A DNA stretch of 64,000 bases from JAGQPD01 sp020426865 (GTDB lineage: Bacteria > Planctomycetota > Planctomycetia > Pirellulales > Pirellulaceae). Location: the NCBI GenBank assembly GCA_041399065.1, contig JAWKTN010000002.1:372001-436000 (forward strand), written 5' to 3'. The position numbers and the translations under genes are program-made. The notes under the pieces are model-generated. The model searched no databases and was not told the DNA's origin. It saw nothing but the letters and a program-made list of their open reading frames with translations. This document shows, one piece after another, positions 35,574-43,608 of the stretch. Each line of letters begins with the position of its first letter. The stretch's first letter is position 1.

Positions 35574-36791
35574 ATGGCACACGAGCGACAGCTGTTACCG
35601 ATCGATGACCGCGGCCCCCTTCGCGTAATGTTTGCCTTGACAAGTATGCCGGTGGGTGGCGCAGAAACGTTGCTGGTGAACCTCATACAAGGCATGGACC
35701 GAGAACGTTTTCTTCCTGAAGTATGTTGTTTGAAGTCGCGTGGCCCGTTAGGTGAACAGCTGGCGGAACAGATTTCTGTGCATAGTGAGTTCATCCGCAA
35801 CAAATTCGACGTACGCGTGCTGCCTCGGCTAACGCGGTTGTTTCGCGAGCGGCGAGTCGACGCACTAGTCACGGTTGGCGCTGGCGACAAAATGTTTTGG
35901 GGACGATTGGCGGCCTGGCGTGCGCACGTGCCTGTCATCGCGTCGGCGTTGCATTCGACGGGCTGGCCGGACGGCGTCGGCCGCTGCAACCGTTGGCTGA
36001 CGCCCATTACCGATGCGTTCATCGGCGTCGCGAAAGCTCACGGCCGGCACCTGGTGGAGAATGAGTGCTTTCCCGCCGAAAAGGTACACGTCATCCCTAA
36101 TGGTATCGACGTACGAAGGTTTCATCCGCCTCGTGAAGGGAAGGATCGCGTTCGGAGACAATTGCATTTGCCGGTCGGCGTTCCGCTATGTGGCATTGTC
36201 GCCGCGCTGCGTCCAGAGAAAAACCATCGGGTATTCCTGCAGGCCGCCGCGCGCGTGCGAATGAAGGTGTCGGATGCGGAATTCGTTGTCGTGGGTGAAG
36301 GGCCCATGCTGGAAGAATTGAAGACGTTGGCGAGAGAATTGGGGCTGGTCGGGACCGTACATTTCCTGGGCAACCGTAGCGACATTCCAGAGATCCTACG
36401 CGCCATCGATGTGTTTGCCCTGTCATCCGACAACGAGGCCTGCCCGGTTTCGATTCTCGAGGCGATGGCAACTGAACTACCTATCGTGGCCACGCAAGTA
36501 GGGAGTGTACCGGAACTGCTCGACCATGGCCAACTCGGCATGCTGGTCCCGACTCGTCAACCCGTGGCAATGGCCGGCGCCATGGTCGAATACTTGACCG
36601 ATCCGCGGCACGCTCGCACGGTGGGTGCACGGGGCCGCAAAAAGGTCCTGCGAACTGCCACGCTGGGGACGATGGTGACGGGATATCAAGACCTGATTGC
36701 CAGCATCTACCGCGGCAAGTGTAACCGGCCGTTTGCGAAACGGCAAATCGTAGCGGACAATTCAGCTACAACGACTGGGCAAACTGCTTAG
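35574..36791 (+). CDS. GT4-family glycosyltransferase
   Basis: 405 residues in two Rossmann-like halves. The N-terminal half begins LRVMFALTSMPVGGAETLLV; the C-terminal half has VHVIPNGIDVRRFHPPREGK, VVGEGPMLEELKTLARELGL, VHFLGNRSDIPEILRAIDVF and the E-x7-E motif in SDNEACPVSILEAMATELPI. This is a retaining GT-B enzyme using a nucleotide sugar on the cytoplasmic side. It is last in the rightward exopolysaccharide unit, 77 bases after the flippase. Confidence 0.92.
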   Translation: MAHERQLLPIDDRGPLRVMFALTSMPVGGAETLLVNLIQGMDRERFLPEVCCLKSRGPLGEQLAEQISVHSEFIRNKFDVRVLPRLTRLFRERRVDALVTVGAGDKMFWGRLAAWRAHVPVIASALHSTGWPDGVGRCNRWLTPITDAFIGVAKAHGRHLVENECFPAEKVHVIPNGIDVRRFHPPREGKDRVRRQLHLPVGVPLCGIVAALRPEKNHRVFLQAAARVRMKVSDAEFVVVGEGPMLEELKTLARELGLVGTVHFLGNRSDIPEILRAIDVFALSSDNEACPVSILEAMATELPIVATQVGSVPELLDHGQLGMLVPTRQPVAMAGAMVEYLTDPRHARTVGARGRKKVLRTATLGTMVTGYQDLIASIYRGKCNRPFAKRQIVADNSATTTGQTA

Positions 36792-36930
36792 CCGTTCACA
36801 ACTTGCCCCCGCGACCACTTATCCGCCGATATCCAACCTGGACTACAACGGCGACGGCAGGCGCGATACGATAGTGGTTTGCCTGCTGTAGAATTCTGCC
36901 GATCTCTTGAGACTAAACCGACGCCTCGAC

Positions 36931-37536
36931 ATGCGCATGACCGCCCCCCTGCTGGCGATTGTGGCCAAAGTGCTTAGCGGCTGCAGCGTGCGCTGGATTG
37001 ATTGCCAACCTGACACGTGCCAACGGGTCTACTTTGCCAACCACACCAGTCACCTGGATGCGTTGTTGATCTGGGCGTCGCTTCCGGGCCACGTGCGCGA
37101 TCTAACTCGCCCCGTGGCGGCCAAAGACTATTGGGAAAAAGGGATGCTTCGTCGCTATTTGGCGCGGCAGTTCAACGCATTATTGATTGACCGCAAAGAA
37201 ATCAAGGTCCATCAAAGTCCTGTGGACTTGATGATTCGCGAGATCGGGAATGTCCACTCGCTGATTGTGTTCCCGGAGGGGAGCCGCAATGCCGAAACGG
37301 AGATGGGTGAATTCAAGAGCGGTCTATACTATTTGGGAAAGAAGCGTCCTGATTTGGAATTGGTACCAGTGTACATTGACAATTTGAATCGCGTCTTACC
37401 CAGGGGTGAATTCCTGCCGGTCCCGCTACTCAGCTGTGTCACATTCGGCCCGCCGATTTGGTTGGAAGCACGCGAGGCGAAAACCGACTTCCTGACCCGC
37501 GCGCGTGATTCGGTGCGTCGACTAAAAGACCTGTAG
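36931..37536 (+). CDS. plsC: 1-acylglycerol-3-phosphate O-acyltransferase-like (PlsC)
   Basis: 201 residues from MRMTAPLLAIVAKVLSGCSV. Motif I is NHTSHLDALLIW (H-x4-D, near residue 38), motif III is VFPEGSRNAE (near 115) and motif IV is DLELVPVYIDNLNRVLP. It acylates lysophosphatidate to phosphatidate at the membrane. Short for the family, with a single hydrophobic stretch at the N-terminus. cdsA, the next step in phospholipid synthesis, starts 14 bases downstream. A TTG at 36907 is an alternative start. Confidence 0.9.
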   Translation: MRMTAPLLAIVAKVLSGCSVRWIDCQPDTCQRVYFANHTSHLDALLIWASLPGHVRDLTRPVAAKDYWEKGMLRRYLARQFNALLIDRKEIKVHQSPVDLMIREIGNVHSLIVFPEGSRNAETEMGEFKSGLYYLGKKRPDLELVPVYIDNLNRVLPRGEFLPVPLLSCVTFGPPIWLEAREAKTDFLTRARDSVRRLKDL

Positions 37537-37550
37537 GTAGAACTCAAAGC

Positions 37551-38624
37551 ATGCTCCACAATCTCCCTCACGTCAGCATGGAACTCAGCGCACTTGGTTT
37601 GCTCGCCCAAGTGCGAGCCATCACGCTGCTGGACTGGGCTGACATTTGGCTGTTGATCGTATTGCTCGTATTGCTGGCAGCTGCTTACGGTGTGGGGCTA
37701 ATCGTTCAGCGTCAACCCGACACGGTGATCAATCCGGCTTTGGCCCGCGCGTTTACGTATCGAGTCCGCGCATGGTGGTTGATTTACGCAGTTTTGGGGG
37801 TGACGTTTTTGATGGGACGCGTTCCGATCGTGATCCTGTTCTTTGCGGCGTCGTTTTGGGCCCTTCGCGAATTCATCACCGTCACCCCCACCCGATTGGG
37901 AGACCACCGCGCATTGTTTTGGGTCTTTTTCATCTTTACGCCATTACAATACCTGCTGGTCGGCTTGGGTTGGACAAAATACCAGTTGATTGGCACCACG
38001 ATCCAATTCGAAATCTATCGCACGTTCAGTAACCTGATCCCGATCTATGCCTTCCTGTTCGTTCCCGCTCGAGTCGCATTCGCGGGCGACTACAAACGGT
38101 TCCTCGAACGCGTCGCCAAGATCCAGGCCGGCTTGATGATCTGCGTATTCGCGCTCAGCCACGCACCAGCGTTGCTCAACCTGGAACTGGTCGACTCCGC
38201 GGGTCAACCGTGGCAAGGCGGTCGCGCGGGCGTCTTGTTCTTTTTCGTCCTGGTCGTACAGATCAGCGAGATCTCACACTATGCTTGCGGACATTTTCTC
38301 GGCAAGCACCCGATTGCTCCGGCAATCAGTCGGAGCAAGACATGGGAGGGACTGCTGGGCGGCATCTTGGGAACCATGCTCATTGGCACGGCGCTATGGT
38401 GGGTTACCCCTTTCCGTCCCTGGCAAGCCACACTCATGGCACTAGTTATTGCCATCACGGGCTTCGCCGGGTCGATGACCATGTCAGCGGTCAAACGGGA
38501 CCGCAATGTCACCGACTACGGCACACTCGTGGTCGGTCACGCGGGCGTGATGGATCGCATCGATTCGATTTGCTTCGCCGCGCCAGTTTTCTTTCACCTG
38601 ACGCGGTTCTTCTTCGCCAATTAA
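37551..38624 (+). CDS. cdsA: Phosphatidate cytidylyltransferase
   Basis: 357 residues with about eight membrane helices. The C-terminal signature is present as SKTWEGLLGGILG and MSAVKRDRNVTDYGTLVVGH followed by AGVMDRIDSICFAAPVFF, corresponding to S-x-K-R-x4-KD-x5-PGHGG-x2-DR-x-D. It makes CDP-diacylglycerol from phosphatidate and CTP. It is coupled with the plsC-like gene upstream and overlaps the 3' end of the convergent gene by 4 bases (38621-38624). Confidence 0.94.
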   Translation: MLHNLPHVSMELSALGLLAQVRAITLLDWADIWLLIVLLVLLAAAYGVGLIVQRQPDTVINPALARAFTYRVRAWWLIYAVLGVTFLMGRVPIVILFFAASFWALREFITVTPTRLGDHRALFWVFFIFTPLQYLLVGLGWTKYQLIGTTIQFEIYRTFSNLIPIYAFLFVPARVAFAGDYKRFLERVAKIQAGLMICVFALSHAPALLNLELVDSAGQPWQGGRAGVLFFFVLVVQISEISHYACGHFLGKHPIAPAISRSKTWEGLLGGILGTMLIGTALWWVTPFRPWQATLMALVIAITGFAGSMTMSAVKRDRNVTDYGTLVVGHAGVMDRIDSICFAAPVFFHLTRFFFAN

Positions 38625-39841
38625 CGCCACACCCTACCGCCCTCCGACAGCGGCAACGTATCGCGACGCGAATCGTTGCGGCCGTTTGTCTCGGGCAGTA
38701 TTTCTTTGCGAGGCTGCACCCAATTAGTGGCAGCCGGACGCGGCGAACTCCATTGCAGCACCGTCGTCTGCATCTGCTGTGGCGGCTGAGGACGTGAGGT
38801 GGATGTGGCCACACGAGCCGATGCGGCTAGATTTTCGGCCGGCCGATCTCGGATTGGAGGGACAGGAAAGTATACGTTCGGTGATGTGGGCTTGGCGTCG
38901 ACGATCTCTCGATCGGTGTCTGCAACCTGCTGCGGTGCATTCCGCTGCTTGGCATACCAACTGCCGCCGCTCGCGGAAGTTGCTGGCGCTTGACGACTTG
39001 CATCGCGACCTGCCAGCGGCTCGGCCGCACTCGCCAGCCGCACGGCGCCGCGCCGGACGCTTTCGACAGCGCCCTGTTGAGCCAACTCGATGTTTCGCTG
39101 CGGAACGGCTTGACTGCCACCACGAACCCACTCCAGCCACGTGACCTGCAGCTCGGACAGGTCACGATAGCCATAGTACTGCGAGATCGCCGCGTCCCAA
39201 TTGTTCGATTGCATGCCATAGCCGACAAATTGCACGAAGCGTTGATGCCCTCCCTGCTGCAATAGATAACGAGTCAGCGAGTATCCTTGGGCATACAGCG
39301 GCAGCACCTCCGGTGGATACTCTTTCATGGCGAACATCTTGTTGAAGGCAATTCCTTTGCCCGTCGTTAGGAATTGATACAGTAGCTGGTCTTGTTTGCG
39401 CCGTTCGCTGGCATCTTCCACCGTCGTGCAGGCACCTTCGTCCGCCCAACGAGGCAAGGGGCCACCGAAATGCGTGGCAAAGATCGTATGATTCACTTCG
39501 TGCGGCAACACCGAATCGAGGATCCGCTCGCGCGATCCCTGAATCGACATCTCCCATCCAAAGGGACGCCCCCGGTCAAACATGAAGCTCGTCGCGCCGC
39601 CGGCACCGACATTCGGTCCCACGTGCGTAATGCGAACCGGACAGGGTTGTGGCCATTGTGGCAACTCCTGCCCCAACCATTGTACGGCCAACTGCGAGCG
39701 ATACACCTCCGCCAAGTCGCCGACCTCTTTGGCCAGTTGCGGCGACGGTGCCGTCACTACGAAGTTGGTCGTGCGATAATCCGCGCCTAAAGAAAAGAAC
39801 AGCGCGCAGAGTAGCGCAGCCTGAGCCAATCGAGCTTCCAT
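38621..39841 (-). CDS. Secreted zincin-type putative metallopeptidase (peptidase MA-like)
   Basis: 406 residues. A signal peptide (about 1-20, AQAALLCALFFSLGA) is followed by FVVTAPSPQLAKEVGDLAEV and the zinc motif DSVLPHEVNHTIFATHFGG (HExxH-like HEVNH, near residue 115). The third-ligand region is PLPRWADEGACTTVED (near 133), as in gluzincins. The second half is a low-complexity Ser/Pro/Gln-rich tail. Presumed envelope or periplasmic peptidase; substrate unknown. Its 3' end overlaps cdsA tail-to-tail. Confidence 0.8.
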   Translation of the reverse strand: MEARLAQAALLCALFFSLGADYRTTNFVVTAPSPQLAKEVGDLAEVYRSQLAVQWLGQELPQWPQPCPVRITHVGPNVGAGGATSFMFDRGRPFGWEMSIQGSRERILDSVLPHEVNHTIFATHFGGPLPRWADEGACTTVEDASERRKQDQLLYQFLTTGKGIAFNKMFAMKEYPPEVLPLYAQGYSLTRYLLQQGGHQRFVQFVGYGMQSNNWDAAISQYYGYRDLSELQVTWLEWVRGGSQAVPQRNIELAQQGAVESVRRGAVRLASAAEPLAGRDASRQAPATSASGGSWYAKQRNAPQQVADTDREIVDAKPTSPNVYFPVPPIRDRPAENLAASARVATSTSRPQPPQQMQTTVLQWSSPRPAATNWVQPRKEILPETNGRNDSRRDTLPLSEGGRVWR

Positions 39842-40198
39842 GCTCCACCTCGTTCGAAATCAGGGTCTGTTTTTCGACGAGCACTTCCATGTGCCTGTCA
39901 TTCTCACATCACGCCACATCCACGGCATGCTGGTGAGCAACGCTCTAAGCAAATGCCAAGCCAACCGTTCCTTCCTTACCGATCGACTTGATCTCCCGGC
40001 CAACAAAACAGTTCTCACAAGCGAGTTCGTCGCAAAAACGGTTCGCGGACTGTTGGCCGATTCTCCTCCTTCCCGTTGCGGGCGATGTAAGATTTGCAGA
40101 GCGTAATCCAAAATCTACAAATCACCTACACCGAAACCGCCCAGTTTTCGCAAATTCACCGAATTCTTTTGCTAGCGGTGCCGGCATATGTCTTGCGA
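39842..40198. other. Non-coding gap, no gene seen
   Basis: About 357 bases between the metallopeptidase start and the NUDIX gene end. It should hold the promoter of the metallopeptidase gene and the terminator of the fabI-nudix unit; no strong hairpin or conserved element was recognised. Confidence 0.5.
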
Positions 40199-40624
40199 TC
40201 AGTCGTTTGAATTCACAATTCTGTCGACGACCACTTGGCTTCCTGCAAGAACGTCGAGATTCCTCAATTCGGTCCGAGGAATCCAGACAAATGGCGGATT
40301 GGGCAGCGGCGGTGGATTGTCGATAGGCCAAACCGATAGCGCGCACCGATAAAACTGCAACGACACTCGCTTGTGCGGATACGCATGTTCCTTTGCCAGC
40401 AGTAAGCACTCCACGGAGACATCGATCCCGGTCTCTTCACGACATTCGCGCACGGCAGCCACGGCTGGATCTTCACCATCGTGGACCTTGCCGCCAGGAA
40501 ACTCCCACCAACCTGCGAGGTCACTCCCTGGCGTCCGCTGTCCCATCAGAAAATGATCCTGGAACTCGACCACCGCAACGGCAATCTGCTGCGGCAGCTG
40601 TGACGCGTACACACCTTCACGCAC
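40199..40624 (-). CDS. NUDIX hydrolase, MutT-like (8-oxo-dGTP type)
   Basis: 141 residues from a GTG at 40624. The Nudix box GGKVHDGEDPAVAAV-RECREETGI fits G-x5-E-x7-RE-U-x-EE-x-G-U exactly (near residue 45), with the preceding WWEFPGGK typical of MutT. A C-terminal block PPFVWIPRTELRNLDVL resembles the MutT end that positions substrate. Probably cleans oxidised nucleotides. The start lies two bases after the fabI stop, so it is co-transcribed with fabI. Confidence 0.92.
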   Translation of the reverse strand: MREGVYASQLPQQIAVAVVEFQDHFLMGQRTPGSDLAGWWEFPGGKVHDGEDPAVAAVRECREETGIDVSVECLLLAKEHAYPHKRVSLQFYRCALSVWPIDNPPPLPNPPFVWIPRTELRNLDVLAGSQVVVDRIVNSND

Positions 40625-40626
40625 GG

Positions 40627-41454
40627 CTATTTCTGCGCCTGCATGGCATCAATAAGTCGGCCCGGAGACCCCATGGCATTGTACCCGCCGTCAACGTGCA
40701 AGACCTCGGCGGTAATTCCATCCGACATGTCGGACAACAAGAACGCACCGACGCGGCCGACCTCATCGTGCGTGACGTTCCGTCCAAGCGGCGCCATGTG
40801 TTCGTACAAGTGTAGCATTTCACCGACACCGGCCGCGGAGCCGGCCAAGGTCTTGAGCGGACCGGCACTCAGTGCATTGACGCGGACACCTTTCGGTCCC
40901 AAGTCATAGGCCAGATATCGCACGACGGCTTCCAATGCTGCTTTGCAGATCCCCATCACGTTGTATCCGGGCACGCATTTCTCGCCACCAAAGTAGGTCA
41001 TCGTGGCGATCGATGCCTTGGGGCTGAGGTAACCCTTCGCGGCATTGGCCACAGCGATCAAACTGTAGGCACTGATTTCCATCGCCATCTTGAATCCTTC
41101 GCGGCTCGTTTCGATCGTATCGCGAGTCAGATCGTTGCGGTCGGCGAAGGCGATCGAATGGAGCAGGAAGTCGATCGAGCCCAATTCGCTGTGTGCCAGC
41201 TTCATCACGTCGGCAATTTGTTCGTCGTTCTGAACATCGAGCGGGACGAGGAACTTAGTGCTATTGGGGTATTCGTCGGTACATTTCGAGACCCGGCGCC
41301 GGTTCTTTTGTTTGTCGTCGTCCGGGCGGTCGGGCAGATGCGTAAACCCACAAATCCCCCCCTCCTCCATGATTTGGCGCGCGATTGCCCAGGCAATCGA
41401 ACGATCGTTCGCCACACCCAACACCAGACCTTTTTTACCCTCGAACATACCCAT
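40627..41454 (-). CDS. fabI: Enoyl-[acyl-carrier-protein] reductase (NADH)
   Basis: 275 residues. The cofactor loop is GLVLGVANDRSIAWAIA (near residues 9-25). The catalytic pair is Tyr-x6-Lys in YNVMGICKAALEAV, with the second Tyr in TMTYFGGEK. The C-terminal signature VRVNALSAGPLKTLAGSAAG and ITAEVLHVDGGYNAMG is typical of FabI. An insertion of charged residues (DDDKQKNRRRVSK, near 45-57) is slightly longer than in E. coli. Last reductive step of fatty-acid elongation. First gene of a two-gene unit with the NUDIX hydrolase. Confidence 0.95.
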   Translation of the reverse strand: MGMFEGKKGLVLGVANDRSIAWAIARQIMEEGGICGFTHLPDRPDDDKQKNRRRVSKCTDEYPNSTKFLVPLDVQNDEQIADVMKLAHSELGSIDFLLHSIAFADRNDLTRDTIETSREGFKMAMEISAYSLIAVANAAKGYLSPKASIATMTYFGGEKCVPGYNVMGICKAALEAVVRYLAYDLGPKGVRVNALSAGPLKTLAGSAAGVGEMLHLYEHMAPLGRNVTHDEVGRVGAFLLSDMSDGITAEVLHVDGGYNAMGSPGRLIDAMQAQK

Positions 41455-41622
41455 GCGACTCGATGCTCCTTCGTTCTCTGATTGGCACAGCTCACCACAA
41501 TCGGCGAACTGTTTGTCAGCAGGTTGGAATTCGCCTATTATTTGAACTCCTTTTCGTGATTAATACCAGGGTAGGTGCGAGTCCCAGAACCGCACCAGAA
41601 TCGCATCAGAATCGCAAGTCGT

Positions 41623-43566
41623 ATGCCGATTTCCACGTCACAATTCGATCCGCCAACACTGGCGCTGCACCCGGCGCTTGAACGGTTGGCCGTGCGGATG
41701 TTGCCCTCATGGGCAACGGCGACCGACTGGAACGACTTTGCTGGTCTGGCGATCACGGCGCTCCTGGCAGAGTTGCCGGCCAGCCACATTGGGATGGCAC
41801 GGGCGGCCTCCGGACAGTGGAAGTGGATCGTCAACGTCGGATCGGCCGCACGTTGCGACCAACCGCTTTTGGCCGACGCGCTCGATAGCCAGACCGTGCG
41901 TCACTTCGGAGCGTGGTGGGCGACGACGCTCGCCGGCCAGTCACGCGAATCCGACGTCGTGGCGGTCCAATTCGTCGACGACACCGTTAACCCTGACCGT
42001 CGCCATTTGTTGGAATCGATCGCTGCCTATCTTTCTCTAGCCCGCCAGGCTATCCAGGACCGTGTCACTCGGGAGGAGCGCTGCCAGCGAGCGGAAGCGA
42101 TCTTGCAGATCGTCGCCAGCTGGAATCAGAACCTGGACATGGAACTGTTGTTGCGCGAAATGGCCGAGACGGCGATCGACCTGTTCGCGTCCGAGCGAGC
42201 AACCATTTTCCTGTGGGACCGGCGCACACGGACCGTCGTCGGTCGTCCTGCTTTGGGAGTCGAATCGCAGGAATTGCGGTTCCCGGAAGACAAAGGGATC
42301 GTGGGACAGGTTTTGCAGTCCGGGACGTCACGCCGGGTCGACCGGGGGCCCGATGAAACAGAGATTTACCGCGAGGTCGACAAGCAACTGAATTTTCAGA
42401 CCCAAACGCTCCTTTGCGTCCCGTTGCGGGACCACAAGGGAAAAATGCTAGGGGCGTTCGAACTGATCAACAAACGACACGGCAATTTTACCGATGCCGA
42501 CCAGCAAGGCCTTGAGGAATTGGCTGTCCACGCGGCCGGGGCCCTGGCCAACACGCAACAGTATTCGAAACTGCTGGAAAGCCGACGACAGATCGCCGAC
42601 GAAGCAGCGCAGCATGTGCAGATGATTGGCCAGAGCGTTCCGATCCAGGAACTGCGGGAGCGGATCGAGCGCGTCGCCGCCACAGATCTGGCGGTATTGA
42701 TTCTGGGTGAAAACGGAACCGGTAAAGAGGTCGCGGGACGGCGAGTTCATTTGTTAAGCCCCAGACGGCACGAACCGTTTATCGCGGTGAACTGCGCGGC
42801 ACTCACGGAAACCCTGTTGGAAAGCGAGCTGTTCGGCCACGAACAGGGGGCCTTTACCGACGCCCGCGAAATGCGTCGTGGCAAATTCGAATTGGCCAGC
42901 GGCGGCACGTTATTTCTGGATGAGATTGGCGATATGCCGCTCAGTGGTCAAGCGAAACTCCTGCGAGTGCTCGAGGAAAAAATCGTCGTCCGCATCGGTG
43001 GCGCAACGCCGATTCCCGTAGACACGCGAGTCCTGGCAGCCACGAACCAGGACCTGGCGGCAATGGTACGGGATCGGCGTTTTCGCGAAGACTTGTTCTT
43101 TCGCCTAAATGTTGTCACACTCGACATGCCGCCGCTGCGCGACCGCCCGGAAGATGTGTTGCCGTTGGCTGAGTTCTTTCTCCATCAATATTGTGCGAAG
43201 GCACACCGTGCGGCGTTTACGTTGACTGCCGCAGCCAAGAAAAAACTGCAGCAGCATGCCTGGCCGGGCAACGTGCGGGAAATCCGTAATATGATGGAAC
43301 GCCTCGCATACCTGGCCACCACCGACGAAATCGATGCCGGCGATCTACCATTCGTACAACATGAACCAGACAATCCGTTGGAGTTGCTCAATGAGCCACT
43401 GGCAGAGGCCACACAACGATTTCAGATGCAGTATATTCAGGCGCACGTCGCCCGCGCGCGTGGGAACATGTCGGAAGCCGCCCGGCAATTGGGACTGCAT
43501 CGCTCGAATCTGTATCGAAAGATGCGACAACTGGGGATGCCCACTTCCGATGAAAGGGAAGAGTAG
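41623..43566 (+). CDS. GAF-domain sigma-54-type transcriptional activator, GAFTDA variant
   Basis: 647 residues from MPISTSQFDPPTLALHPALE (an FHA domain is not seen). A GAF domain spans about 160-312 (ELLLREMAETAIDLFASERA, DHKGKMLGAFELINK). The AAA+ domain has Walker A GENGTGKE (about 361), the sigma-54 contact loop as GAFTDA in place of GAFTGA (about 408), and Walker B GGTLFLDEIGDMP. The C-terminal Fis-type HTH covers about 602-643 (MSEAARQLGLHRSNLYRKMR). It activates sigma-54 promoters by ATP hydrolysis, or may have lost sigma-54 contact because of the altered loop. The acylase gene follows 42 bases later. Confidence 0.9.
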   Translation: MPISTSQFDPPTLALHPALERLAVRMLPSWATATDWNDFAGLAITALLAELPASHIGMARAASGQWKWIVNVGSAARCDQPLLADALDSQTVRHFGAWWATTLAGQSRESDVVAVQFVDDTVNPDRRHLLESIAAYLSLARQAIQDRVTREERCQRAEAILQIVASWNQNLDMELLLREMAETAIDLFASERATIFLWDRRTRTVVGRPALGVESQELRFPEDKGIVGQVLQSGTSRRVDRGPDETEIYREVDKQLNFQTQTLLCVPLRDHKGKMLGAFELINKRHGNFTDADQQGLEELAVHAAGALANTQQYSKLLESRRQIADEAAQHVQMIGQSVPIQELRERIERVAATDLAVLILGENGTGKEVAGRRVHLLSPRRHEPFIAVNCAALTETLLESELFGHEQGAFTDAREMRRGKFELASGGTLFLDEIGDMPLSGQAKLLRVLEEKIVVRIGGATPIPVDTRVLAATNQDLAAMVRDRRFREDLFFRLNVVTLDMPPLRDRPEDVLPLAEFFLHQYCAKAHRAAFTLTAAAKKKLQQHAWPGNVREIRNMMERLAYLATTDEIDAGDLPFVQHEPDNPLELLNEPLAEATQRFQMQYIQAHVARARGNMSEAARQLGLHRSNLYRKMRQLGMPTSDEREE

Positions 43567-43608
43567 GTGACAGCGGATTCGCACAGAAGCCAAAGACCCT
43601 TTGGTAAC

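Noticed and set aside
36792..36890. Possible dockerin remnant (LDYNGDGRRD) after the GT4 gene
   Set aside because: Only one short loop-like match with no surrounding domain; probably chance.
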